Source: Neobacillus niacini
Lineage (GTDB): Bacteria > Bacillota > Bacilli > Bacillales > Cytobacillaceae
Assembly: GCF_023715785.1 (NCBI RefSeq)
Contig: NZ_JAMBOX010000003.1
Span: forward strand, 1-64,000
DNA length: 64,000 bases
Direction of reading: 5' to 3'
Part shown: positions 19,450 to 26,842 of the stretch, one piece after another
Layout: every line of letters starts with the position of its first letter
Numbering within the stretch: position 1 is the first letter of the stretch
Made by a program: the position numbers and the translations under genes
Notes under the pieces: model-generated
Told to the model about the DNA's origin: nothing
What the model saw: only the letters and a program-made list of their open reading frames with translations
Database searches by the model: none

Positions 19450-20539
19450 ATAAATCCTGATAGAGCTTAAACATCTTCTGATACGGAACCGGGAAAGCAT
19501 GATCGGTAATTTCCTCTACAGGTACCAATTTCCATTCATTGCTTTCTTTAATGTTGGAATTTATTTTTCCGATATATACCTTCAAATTCCAAACAAGATG
19601 CGAGAACACATGTTGAATCTGGCCAATAATCTGGTCAAGACTGATTTTTAAATCAAGGGTTTCATCAAACAATGCTACAACTTGCTCGCGTTCGTGCTGT
19701 AATGGATGCAGAATCTCTATAGTCGGAAACTCCCATAAATTCGCCAGCAGTCCTTCAGAAGGGCGCTTATGGATTAAAATCCTGCCTTTCTCGTCAACCA
19801 AAATGGCTGAGGCCAACTCCACATTTCGTGTTTTTGTTTTCTTCGTTTTAACCGGCAGTTCCGACTGTACCCCTTCTTCAAATCCCTGACAGTGGTCGCG
19901 TACCGGACACAATAGGCAGGAAGGAGATGTTGGAGTACAAATTAACGCACCCAATTCCATCATCGCTTGGTTGAACGAAGATGGGTCATCATGGGAAATC
20001 AGTTCGCGCACCGCCTCCTCAAACACTTTCCTGGACGAAGGTTTGGCAATATCCACCCAAATCGAAAGAATCCTTGATAGGACACGCATGACATTGCCAT
20101 CAACGGCGGGTTCCGGAATTCCGTAAGCGATGCTCAAAATAGCTCCGGCGGTATAGGGGCCGACGCCTTTCAACCCGCTAATTTCTTCGGGGGTATTCGG
20201 TACCTCGCCATGATATTTTTCCTTTACTTCCCTGACGGCAGACTGCAGATTCCGCACCCGGGAATAATAACCGAGCCCTTCCCAGGCCTTTAAGACCTTA
20301 TCTTCCTCGGCATCCGCCAAATCGTCAATCGTCGGAAACCATTCAATAAACCGATTGAAATAAGGAATGACTGTATCAACCCTTGTTTGCTGCAGCATAA
20401 TCTCGGAAACCCAAACCTTGTAAGGGTCGCGATCCTTTCGCCATGGAAGGTCACGCTGCTCCGCTTTAAACCATGAAATTAAATCATTTTGAAATGCATT
20501 TATATTGATTTTTTTGACATTTTCTTGTTCAATTGACAT
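19448..20539 (-). CDS. mutY: Adenine DNA glycosylase MutY
   Basis: MutY removes adenine mispaired with 8-oxoguanine. The 363-residue protein has LPWR, the helix-hairpin-helix GLKGVGPYTA, the catalytic aspartate in AVDGNVMRVLSR and the 4Fe-4S cluster C-x6-C-x2-C-x5-C (CTPTSPSCLLCPVRDHC). A C-terminal NUDIX-like domain for 8-oxoG recognition follows. The start MSIEQENV has AAAGGAGT upstream; the open frame reaches 20626 without a ribosome site. It corresponds to yfhQ in B. subtilis. Confidence 0.96.
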   Translation of the reverse strand: MSIEQENVKKININAFQNDLISWFKAEQRDLPWRKDRDPYKVWVSEIMLQQTRVDTVIPYFNRFIEWFPTIDDLADAEEDKVLKAWEGLGYYSRVRNLQSAVREVKEKYHGEVPNTPEEISGLKGVGPYTAGAILSIAYGIPEPAVDGNVMRVLSRILSIWVDIAKPSSRKVFEEAVRELISHDDPSSFNQAMMELGALICTPTSPSCLLCPVRDHCQGFEEGVQSELPVKTKKTKTRNVELASAILVDEKGRILIHKRPSEGLLANLWEFPTIEILHPLQHEREQVVALFDETLDLKISLDQIIGQIQHVFSHLVWNLKVYIGKINSNIKESNEWKLVPVEEITDHAFPVPYQKMFKLYQDL

Positions 20540-20589
20540 AACATTTACTCCTTTATTAGTAAACCACATGAAATTAGGGAATATAATAA

Positions 20590-20796
20590 GAAAAGCGGAA
20601 GCGCCTCGACCAGCCCCGACAAGCATAAGGCGAGCCGGCAGGATGCCAACATCACTGAGTAATCTTCGAAGCAGGCATGCGACGAGGTAAACATTACTTC
20701 CTCGAATAAACTATACCGCAGGAGCAAGGTTCCTAGTTAGGAAACTTTCCTAAATTGACTTATGACCTCGAGGGGCTAGGCGCTGGAGTTAGACAA
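20590..20796 (+). repeat. Bacillus-type structured intergenic repeat with inverted ends
   Basis: This element of about 205 bp starts AAAAGCGGAAGCGCCTCG and ends GGGGCTAGGCGCTGGAGTTAGAC. The ends pair (AGCGCC...AGCCCC with GGGGCTAGGCGCT), and the interior can fold further. It has no ORF. From general knowledge, near-identical AAAAGCGGA-GCGCC...GGCGCTGGAG-TAGAC elements recur between genes in many Bacillaceae and behave like non-autonomous repeats. Only one copy lies in this window, so mobility cannot be shown here. Confidence 0.75.
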
Positions 20797-20822
20797 TAAT
20801 AAGTAATTCTGTATTACGATAA

Positions 20823-20842
20823 GTCAAATTGGCAAATTTGAC
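20823..20842. promoter_or_regulatory. Inverted repeat before yfhP (possible operator)
   Basis: GTCAAAT-TGGCAA-ATTTGAC is a perfect 7-bp inverted repeat just upstream of the yfhP ribosome site. It could be an operator or a leader hairpin. No known regulator consensus is recognised. Confidence 0.4.
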
Positions 20843-20868
20843 AAGAATTTTACAAGGGGGAAAACTTT

Positions 20869-21849
20869 TTGGATACTGGAACTCATGTTGTGATGGGGAT
20901 TGCTCTTGGCGGTTTGGCAACACTCGATCCGGCAGTTGCGGCCAGCCATGCGACCACAACCAGTGTTTTAATAGCAACGATTGCTGGTTCACAAATACCA
21001 GATATTGATACAGTGTTAAAATTACGAAATAACGCTATTTATATTCGTAATCATCGCGGTGTTACCCATTCCATACCTGCGGTTTTATTGTGGCCGCTTC
21101 TGATAACGGCAGTTATTTATCTGTTCATACCAGATGCGAATCTCCTGCACCTATGGGCTTGGGCCTTTGCGGCCGTGTTTATCCATGTCTTCGTTGATAT
21201 TTTTAATGCCTATGGAACGCAGGCACTTCGGCCGTTTTCAGCCAAATGGGTCGCGCTTGGGGTGATTAACACATTTGACCCGTTTATATTCGCAATTCAC
21301 ATTATCGGTATCATCCTTTGGATTGCGGGTGCCAATCCAGGCTATACCTTCCTTTTGATGTATGCCATCATCATTGGCTATTATTTGAGGCGATACCAAG
21401 CAAAAAGGCGGGTGCTGGTTGAGGTTCGCTCCCTCATACCAGATGCCACTGACATCATTATCGCTCCGACGATGAGGTTCCATCAATGGAAGATAGCAGC
21501 AATGAACGAGAACATCTTTTTTGTAGGACGTTCAGTAAATGGCAAGGTGGAAATCTTGGACCGCTTTAGAAGGGTGCCTGTACCAAAGACACCAGTAATT
21601 GAAGCAGCCAAAAAGGACGAAAACATTGCGGCATTTCTGTCGTTTTCGCCAGTCTACCGTTGGGAAGTGGATGAATACGACACCTATTACGAGGTTCGGT
21701 TTATCGACTTGCGCTATCGTAGCAACGGCCATTATCCGTTTGTCGCAGTTGTTCAATTAGACTTAGACTTAAATCCGATTACTTCTTACACCGGATGGGT
21801 GTTCAGCGAGAAAAAGCTGCGGAAAAAGTTAGGAATCCTTCCTGGATAA
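20869..21849 (+). CDS. yfhP: Membrane-bound metal-dependent hydrolase family protein YfhP
   Basis: This 326-residue protein belongs to the DUF457/YdjM group. An N-terminal domain with four or more membrane segments carries PDIDTV and HRGVTHS, the conserved metal-site-like motifs. A soluble C-terminal domain (about residues 190-326) follows. The start is a TTG with AAGGGGG about 8 nt upstream. The position beside mutY matches B. subtilis yfhP, reported as a regulator affecting yfhQ-fabL-sspE region expression. Its biochemical activity is not established. Confidence 0.87.
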   Translation: MDTGTHVVMGIALGGLATLDPAVAASHATTTSVLIATIAGSQIPDIDTVLKLRNNAIYIRNHRGVTHSIPAVLLWPLLITAVIYLFIPDANLLHLWAWAFAAVFIHVFVDIFNAYGTQALRPFSAKWVALGVINTFDPFIFAIHIIGIILWIAGANPGYTFLLMYAIIIGYYLRRYQAKRRVLVEVRSLIPDATDIIIAPTMRFHQWKIAAMNENIFFVGRSVNGKVEILDRFRRVPVPKTPVIEAAKKDENIAAFLSFSPVYRWEVDEYDTYYEVRFIDLRYRSNGHYPFVAVVQLDLDLNPITSYTGWVFSEKKLRKKLGILPG

Positions 21850-21852
21850 ATG

Positions 21853-21887
21853 AAACTCGCCGGCGATTTGCAGCCGGCGAGTTTTTG
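21853..21887. terminator. Bidirectional terminator between yfhP and yfhJ
   Basis: AAACTCGCCGGC...GCCGGCGAGTTTTTG lies between convergent genes, with a 10-bp GC-rich stem. Confidence 0.9.
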
Positions 21888-21889
21888 TT

Positions 21890-22159
21890 TTAATGGAGCA
21901 TTTTGTCCGATTGATCAAAGTATTTTTCAAATTTAGGGTTTGTTGCCGCAAATTCATGAAGCTTGTCCCCATAATTTTCAATCCACTGTTTGACAATCCG
22001 TTCGGTCATTTCGCTGCCCATGTATTCCTGACCAGCACGGGCAGATGTAGTTTCAAAGTCCTCCCACAGCAGTTCAACCCAAGTCCTGGCTTGGTTATAG
22101 GAGAGCTGGTCATTTTTTTCAAGCAGCAGCTTGGTTAATTTTTCATGATAGTCGTTCAT
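21890..22159 (-). CDS. yfhJ: YfhJ family protein (WVELL)
   Basis: This is an 89-residue protein with the defining ARTWVELLWEDFE motif of the WVELL/YfhJ family; its function is unknown. The ATG of MNDYHEKL has AGGGG at the right distance. A much longer open frame to 22348 is judged non-coding. It is divergent from sspK, as expected for the B. subtilis yfhH-sspK-yfhJ block. Confidence 0.88.
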   Translation of the reverse strand: MNDYHEKLTKLLLEKNDQLSYNQARTWVELLWEDFETTSARAGQEYMGSEMTERIVKQWIENYGDKLHEFAATNPKFEKYFDQSDKMLH

Positions 22160-22287
22160 CAATAAGCCCCTTTGCCATTTTCTTTTAACATAAGCGAAAA
22201 AAATAAAGTCCATACTAATGGTACGTGTTAAGCATTGAACCGCACCTTTGCTTTTCACGTTCTGGAGTCCATTAATGGAGGTACAGC

Positions 22288-22464
22288 ATGAGAAATAAAC
22301 AGACCGGTTTCCCGAATCAAAATAATAACAAGCTCGAGGGAGAGCCACGGGCGAAAGCGGAATACGCTTCCCGCCGAGCAGATGGCACCATCAACACACA
22401 TCCTCAGGAACGGATGCGCGCATCAGGCGAGCGCGATGATGAATCACCGCAGGTTTGGAAATAG
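22288..22464 (+). CDS. sspK: Small acid-soluble spore protein K (SspK)
   Basis: A 58-residue reading frame encodes [18 protein letters not shown] followed by [15 protein letters not shown] and [14 protein letters not shown]. This is the recognisable SspK sequence, a minor spore-core protein. GGAGGTACAGC precedes the ATG. A strong 12-bp stem follows the stop codon. It sits between yfhJ and yfhH as in B. subtilis. Forespore expression is inferred from the family. Confidence 0.93.
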   Translation: MRNKQTGFPNQNNNKLEGEPRAKAEYASRRADGTINTHPQERMRASGERDDESPQVWK

Positions 22465-22475
22465 TTTGCAGTCAC

Positions 22476-22507
22476 GACAAGCCAGAGATACCTGCCTCTG
22501 GCTTGTC
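22476..22507. terminator. Stem-loop between sspK and yfhH (terminator-like)
   Basis: A perfect 12-bp inverted repeat, GACAAGCCAGAG/CTCTGGCTTGTC, with an 8-nt loop lies between convergent genes. No T-run follows on either strand, so termination strength is uncertain. Confidence 0.6.
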
Positions 22508-22513
22508 AAACCA

Positions 22514-22837
22514 CTATTTCAAAGATTTAAGCAAAGAAATCGGCAGCGCCTCTTCCTTTCCGTCCCCTTTCAGGCGGTAGCCCCAGGCAAATACGCCATT
22601 TAAGTAATCGATTTTAAAGTATTCGCCAGGTGCACCCTCTATTTCGTAAATTTCGCCTGGATTAAACACTTTCGGGTCAAGCATGTAAGCACGAGCCATA
22701 TGTACTTTGCGTTCGAGCACGGCAAACTCATTTACCATCCCCATTTGCTCCGCTTTACGCGCTTGCTCTTGGAGTTTGGCTATTTCCTGCCGCAATTCAT
22801 GCTGTGTCATTTCACTATATCGTTTCTCCTGCTGCAT
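22514..22837 (-). CDS. yfhH: YfhH family protein (DUF1811)
   Basis: This 107-residue protein opens with a helical coiled segment (residues 1-45, QEKRYSEMTQHELRQEIAKL). A small beta-rich domain with GEIYEIEGAPGEYFKI and FAWGYRL follows. Length and motif pattern match Bacillus YfhH; its function is unknown. GAGGGG lies upstream of the ATG. It is convergent with sspK. Confidence 0.87.
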   Translation of the reverse strand: MQQEKRYSEMTQHELRQEIAKLQEQARKAEQMGMVNEFAVLERKVHMARAYMLDPKVFNPGEIYEIEGAPGEYFKIDYLNGVFAWGYRLKGDGKEEALPISLLKSLK

Positions 22838-22908
22838 CCTCGTTCACCCCTCTTTATTTTAGTATAATTATTTTTGTAAAATTAATAAAGTATTAACGGA
22901 GGCTGCAT

Positions 22909-23583
22909 ATGAAATCACTAATCGTTACAGGCGGAGGTTCAGGATTGGGGAAGGAACTTGCCCTGCTTTTTTCACAAAAAGGTTTTCATATCTTACTGGC
23001 AGGAAGGACAGTTGAAAAATTAACCGGAGTGAAACACGAAATTGAGGCCAGCGGCGGAAAAGCCGATACCCTTCAGTTGGATGTTAGCAATAGCGAAGAG
23101 CTTTCAAGGGTGATTGGCAATGCCAGCAAAAAATATGCTATTCACGGTGTTGTGAATAATGCGGGGGTGGGCCATTTCGGAGCGTTCGTGGAAATTACCG
23201 AAAAGCAAATAAACGAAATGCTGGATACGAACGTAATCGGCACCATTCTCGTAACGAAAGCTGTTTTGCCATTGTTGGTGGACAAGGGTGAAGGCCGGGT
23301 CATGAATATTATTTCAACAGCCGGTTTGCGCGGAAAAGTTAATGAGGCTGTTTATTGTGCCAGCAAATTCGCTGTCCGCGGCTTTACCGAAGCACTGCAG
23401 AAGGAGTATGAAGGCAGCAATATCAAATTTAATGCAGTCTACATGGGCGGGATGAAAACCCCGTTTTGGGACGCAGGTGACTATGTGAAGGACCCATCCA
23501 GGCTGCCGTCAGCCAGATCCGTAGCTGAGGTTATTATGCAACAGATCGATCAGGATACGATTATTATTGAGAGTAAAAAATAA
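22909..23583 (+). CDS. Short-chain dehydrogenase/reductase
   Basis: This classical SDR of 224 residues has the dinucleotide motif TGGGSGLGKELA, NNAGVG, a catalytic Ser region (IISTAG) and the YxxxK pair in YCASKFAVRGF. The substrate is unknown. GGAGG lies 7 nt before the ATG. It is monocistronic and occupies the slot of the B. subtilis yfhI/yfhR neighbourhood without a clear one-to-one match. The downstream gap holds a long repeat array before the convergent recX gene. Confidence 0.88.
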   Translation: MKSLIVTGGGSGLGKELALLFSQKGFHILLAGRTVEKLTGVKHEIEASGGKADTLQLDVSNSEELSRVIGNASKKYAIHGVVNNAGVGHFGAFVEITEKQINEMLDTNVIGTILVTKAVLPLLVDKGEGRVMNIISTAGLRGKVNEAVYCASKFAVRGFTEALQKEYEGSNIKFNAVYMGGMKTPFWDAGDYVKDPSRLPSARSVAEVIMQQIDQDTIIIESKK

Positions 23584-23589
23584 TAGTGA

Positions 23590-24125
23590 CACGTTTTTTC
23601 AGTGGACGAAAGACATTTTGTTCTGCTATTTTAGTGATTTTGTCTTTCATCGACATGATGAAAGATACTTTGCTGAATTTCTGGGTGGATTTTGTCCTTC
23701 ATCTGCTTGATGAAGGACACTTTCCAGGTTTTCTGGGTGAATTTTGTCCTTCATCGGCTTGATGAAGGACAATCTGACCAACTTCCCTAAAGAAATTGTC
23801 TTTCATCAGTTCCCTGAAAGACATTTGTGCAAGAGAATTAGCTGTTTTGTCTATTAGAGGGTTTCTATTAGACACTTTCGCAGCTATTCCTAGTCATTTT
23901 GTCTTTTAGAAGCCCTCTATTAGACACTTTTACCGCTCTACCAACCCATTTTGTCTTTTAGAAGCCCTCTATTAGACACTTTTACCGCTCTGCCAACCAA
24001 TTTTGTCTATTAGAAGCCCTCTATTAGACACTTTTACCGCTCTGCCAACCAATTTTGTCTATTAGAAGCCGGCTATTAGACACTTTCGCAGCTATCCCCG
24101 CCTAATTGTCTTTTAAACCAGCCCT
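23590..24125. repeat. 52-bp palindromic repeat array, locus 2 (two sequence families)
   Basis: Ten units have TGTC starts at 23641, 23693, 23745, 23797, 23848, 23900, 23952, 24004, 24056 and 24107, so the spacing is 52 or 51 bp throughout; a partial unit lies to the left. Units 1-4 carry the palindrome TGTCCTTCATC...GATGAAGGACA (or TGTCTTTCATC). Units 5-10 carry TGTCTTTTAGAAG...CTATTAGACA, as at 7061-7420. The connectors are also repeated (ACTTTTACCGCTCTGCCAAC). The array fills the gap between the convergent SDR and recX genes. Confidence 0.9.
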
Positions 24126-24133
24126 ATTAACAC

Positions 24134-24940
24134 TTAGGAATTTTCTAGTTGCCCAAGATACTTCTCAATCAAATCTATCGAAAAGCCTTTCCGATACAAA
24201 GCCTGCTTCATTTTTTGCTCAAATTCATAACCGCTCAACTGTCCGTATTTCCGCAGTGCCTTTTCCCCTTGGAAGCGAATGGCTTCTATTTCCGCATCCC
24301 CGTTATCCACCTCGGTTTCGCTAATGGCGATTTGAATGACCTCAAAGGAATACCCTTTTCGAAGCAGCGTTTGTTCAAGCTTTTGCTTTTGGATGCGCAT
24401 GGACTCCTTGGAATTTTTATTAAAAAATTTTCCAGCGATTTTGATCGCTTTTTCAATTTGTTGCTCCAATGGAAACTCCCTCAGGGCATTGGACAAAATT
24501 TGCTCGCTGATCCCTTTTTCCTTCAGTTCTTGCTTGACGGTATCCGGCCCCTTGTCCGTCGTATTGGCCTGGGTCCGGACATAGGCCAGGGCAAACTCTT
24601 CATCATTGAGGTATTTCTGGGATGTTAGTTTATGCAGCACCTCGTTGATGACCGGCTCTTCCACCTCTTTTTTCTGCAAATAGTCGCGGACTTCTTTTTC
24701 AGCCCTCATCCTGCGTGCGAGATAATTGATCGCGAGGTTATAGGACTTGCGGATATCGTCCTGATACTGAATTTCCATTAACGAAAACTCATCGATTTCC
24801 ATGCCTTTCTTCAACTGAAATTTGATAAACACATCACTGTCGACACTGAAGGCAAATTCTTCGCCGCTGCCGCGGTCCATAAACACATTAAAGCGGTCCT
24901 GATTTTTTTTCTGCGTGGTTATTTTTGTAATAATGCCCAT
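24134..24940 (-). CDS. recX: Recombination regulator RecX
   Basis: RecX binds RecA filaments and modulates recombination. The 268-residue protein consists of repeated three-helix modules, seen in YLARRMRAEKEVRDYL, LNDEEFALAYVRT and KGYSFEVIQIAI, the usual RecX architecture for Bacillus. It corresponds to yfhG. Either the ATG at 24940 or the GTG three codons upstream may be used; the ribosome site is weak in both cases. It is divergent from yfhF. Confidence 0.93.
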   Translation of the reverse strand: MGIITKITTQKKNQDRFNVFMDRGSGEEFAFSVDSDVFIKFQLKKGMEIDEFSLMEIQYQDDIRKSYNLAINYLARRMRAEKEVRDYLQKKEVEEPVINEVLHKLTSQKYLNDEEFALAYVRTQANTTDKGPDTVKQELKEKGISEQILSNALREFPLEQQIEKAIKIAGKFFNKNSKESMRIQKQKLEQTLLRKGYSFEVIQIAISETEVDNGDAEIEAIRFQGEKALRKYGQLSGYEFEQKMKQALYRKGFSIDLIEKYLGQLENS

Positions 24941-25012
24941 CTTGTTCACTTCACTTTGCCATATTCTTCTTGAAAATATTATACAATATTTACAAGGGGG
25001 TGCGCAGCCGAA

Positions 25013-25912
25013 ATGAGGATTGCAATTGCGGGGGGAACGGGATTTGTCGGTAAAGCTTTAGTCAGGGATTTGGTGCAAAAAGGTCATGAGGTAATTGTCT
25101 TAACCAGAAAGCCTTCTAACGGAAAGGGAAAATTCCGCTATGTCCAGTGGCTCACGGAACATTCTAATCCCGCTTCGCAACTAGAAGGGACCGATATTTT
25201 TATTAATCTGGCTGGCGAATCGATTAATAGCGGGCGCTGGACTAAGAAAACGAAGAAAAGAATTTTGGACAGCAGACTAGCAGCAGTCAGAGAACTTTTA
25301 AGCATCATGACTAAAATGAAGCGGAAACCTCGAGCCTTCATTAATGCCAGCGCGATTGGCTTTTATGGAACATCGCAGGATAAAACATTTACAGAAAAGG
25401 ATCTAGGCTCTGGGAAGGATTTTTTATCAAAAACAGTTATCGAGTGGGAACAGGAAGCGGCTAAAGCCGATGAACATGGAGTGAGGACTGTCTTTTGCCG
25501 GTTTGGGATCATTTTGGACAAACGTGAGGGTGCGCTTTCGAAAATGATTTTTCCCTACCAAGCCTTTATCGGCGGGCCTATGGGCTCTGGAAAGCAATGG
25601 ATGTCGTGGATTCATATTGAAGATGTGGTAAAAGGCATTGAATTTGCAATGGAAAACCCGAATATCAATGGTCCGGTGAATTTTACTGCCCCTGCTCCAG
25701 TGACGATGAACGAGTTTGGCATGTCATTAGCTGAGGTGCTGCGACGGCCGCATTGGCTTCCTGTTCCAGGTTTTGCGCTTCGGATGTTGTTAGGTGAGAT
25801 GAGCACATTGGTTATCGAAGGACAAAGAGTGTTGCCAAATGAATTGTTAAAACATGGCTACGATTTTAAATATACCGAATTAAAAATTGCACTAAAAAAT
25901 ATATTTTCTTAA
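25013..25912 (+). CDS. yfhF: TIGR01777 family epimerase-like protein YfhF
   Basis: This is a 299-residue NAD(P)-binding protein of the extended SDR group (SDR39U1). It has the glycine motif GGTGFVGKALV, NLAGESINSGRW and SAIGFYG, all typical of this family. A DUF1731-like C-terminus (about 250-299, RVLPNELLKHGYDFKY) follows. The reaction is unknown. Synteny with recX matches B. subtilis yfhF. AAGGGGG lies about 12 nt upstream. Confidence 0.92.
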   Translation: MRIAIAGGTGFVGKALVRDLVQKGHEVIVLTRKPSNGKGKFRYVQWLTEHSNPASQLEGTDIFINLAGESINSGRWTKKTKKRILDSRLAAVRELLSIMTKMKRKPRAFINASAIGFYGTSQDKTFTEKDLGSGKDFLSKTVIEWEQEAAKADEHGVRTVFCRFGIILDKREGALSKMIFPYQAFIGGPMGSGKQWMSWIHIEDVVKGIEFAMENPNINGPVNFTAPAPVTMNEFGMSLAEVLRRPHWLPVPGFALRMLLGEMSTLVIEGQRVLPNELLKHGYDFKYTELKIALKNIFS

Positions 25913-25940
25913 AAAAACGGTATCATTCCTTTTTTAAAAG

Positions 25941-25978
25941 GCAAAAATGGAAACGTGTACATGATGTACCATTTTTAC
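25941..25978 (+). terminator. Terminator of yfhF
   Basis: AAAAATGG...CCATTTTT encloses an inner TACAT/ATGTA stem, about 30 bp after the stop codon. Confidence 0.65.
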
Positions 25979-26009
25979 CTGCTTAAAATAAATTTGGAAG
26001 GAATGAATC

Positions 26010-26144
26010 ATGATGTCTGAAAACAAAAAGCGCAATAAGGATCGTGAACGTACAAATTTAACAAGCATGCAGGAAGTGACTTATGGCCATGAATTTAAAA
26101 TGGCAGACCGCGCTGGCGGCTATTTAAATCGGAAGGGCAGATAA
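26010..26144 (+). CDS. yfhE: YfhE family small protein
   Basis: This 44-residue basic protein begins with two Met codons and ends with EFKMADRAGGYLNRKGR, the conserved tail of Bacillus YfhE. GGAAGG precedes the ATG. The function is unknown. It stands between yfhF and yfhD as in B. subtilis. Confidence 0.85.
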   Translation: MMSENKKRNKDRERTNLTSMQEVTYGHEFKMADRAGGYLNRKGR

Positions 26145-26251
26145 TAAGATCTAAATAATTTTTTCCATTAATGGACCCCTTTTATTTGGTAAAGCTATTA
26201 AGGGGAGCTTCTTACGGCTCCACCAGCAACCAACTGAAAGGGGTTTTTTTC

Positions 26252-26437
26252 ATGGGCCGTGCACACGGACATAAGACTCGTGATAAAAATAAAGCTTCAC
26301 TTCCACAGGTGCCAAAAAACATGAAATCCGACGGGCATGATGTAGAATTCTCTAAAGAAATGGCTGACGGAGCGGATATGGAGGCCCAAGCACGGGCGAA
26401 TGCCGCCAATCAGCGCGTAAGCAATCGTAAAAAATAA
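26252..26437 (+). CDS. yfhD: YfhD family small protein
   Basis: This 61-residue protein begins MGRAHGHKTRDKNKASLPQ and ends in a basic tail; it is rich in charged residues and appears disordered. It matches Bacillus YfhD. The ATG at 26252 has AAAGGGG 8 nt upstream. The frame is open to 26171, but that extension is not supported. The function is unknown. Confidence 0.87.
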   Translation: MGRAHGHKTRDKNKASLPQVPKNMKSDGHDVEFSKEMADGADMEAQARANAANQRVSNRKK

Positions 26438-26592
26438 TGCTGATTACGGCGCTAATTTGTCTATTACTTAGAAAAAGGCGGCGGAATGCCAAGGCATTAG
26501 TGAAATAAATTCAAGGCTTTCCAACCGGCGGGACCGCCGGATGGAGCAAACTTTTGCAAAAAAAAGAAGAAGCAGGATTCCTGCTTCTTTTA
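26438..26592 (+). ncRNA. Structured 3' region of yfhD ending in a terminator (possible RNA)
   Basis: After yfhD comes a GC-rich stretch with AATGCCAAGGCATT, CCGGCGG/CCGCCGG and other pairing segments. It is closed by a terminator, GAAGCAGGATTCCTGCTTC plus TTTTA (26564-26592). It may be only a structured 3' UTR or a small RNA. No known RNA family is recognised. The terminator itself is convincing. Confidence 0.4.
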
Positions 26593-26622
26593 TAATGAAA
26601 AAAGGGGGAAATCATATGAATC

Positions 26623-26748
26623 ATGAGTTCTAAAGAGAGGTATCCGTTATTAAAACGGCTAGAACTCGGCACTGCTGTAATTCCCATAGATCAAGTTGGC
26701 TTACCACTCTTGTCTATAGTTTTACTATACTCCGAGGACCCCTTTTAA
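26623..26748 (+). CDS. Hypothetical 41-residue ORF
   Basis: ATG AGT TCT opens a 41-codon frame (MSSKERYPLLKRLEL...) with a hydrophobic centre (VGLPLLSIVLLY). AAGGGGG is 14 nt upstream, better placed for an overlapping five-codon ORF (MNHEF) that starts at 26616 and ends inside it. No homology is recognised. It may be a small membrane peptide or chance. The rest of the gap to 26842 shows nothing else. Confidence 0.25.
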   Translation: MSSKERYPLLKRLELGTAVIPIDQVGLPLLSIVLLYSEDPF

Positions 26749-26842
26749 ACAACGGATTTCACAGTTTCTTAACATATTTATGGTGGAAATTTGACTAGAT
26801 TGTGAACTAACCAATGTGGTTATGTTATAAACCCGAAGTTAC

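Noticed and set aside
21890-22348. Long 152-residue version of yfhJ
   Set aside because: The first 63 codons have no similarity, lack a ribosome site and run into the sspK control region. The 89-residue form matches the family.
23590-24125. CRISPR array
   Set aside because: Same reason: connectors are near-identical between units and the repeat changes family midway, with no cas genes nearby.
24149-24628. 159-residue plus-strand ORF
   Set aside because: Antisense to recX, with no ribosome site or recognisable domain.
26438-26592. tracrRNA or 6S RNA
   Set aside because: No cas genes and no 6S-like central bulge architecture could be recognised. Left as an unnamed structured region.
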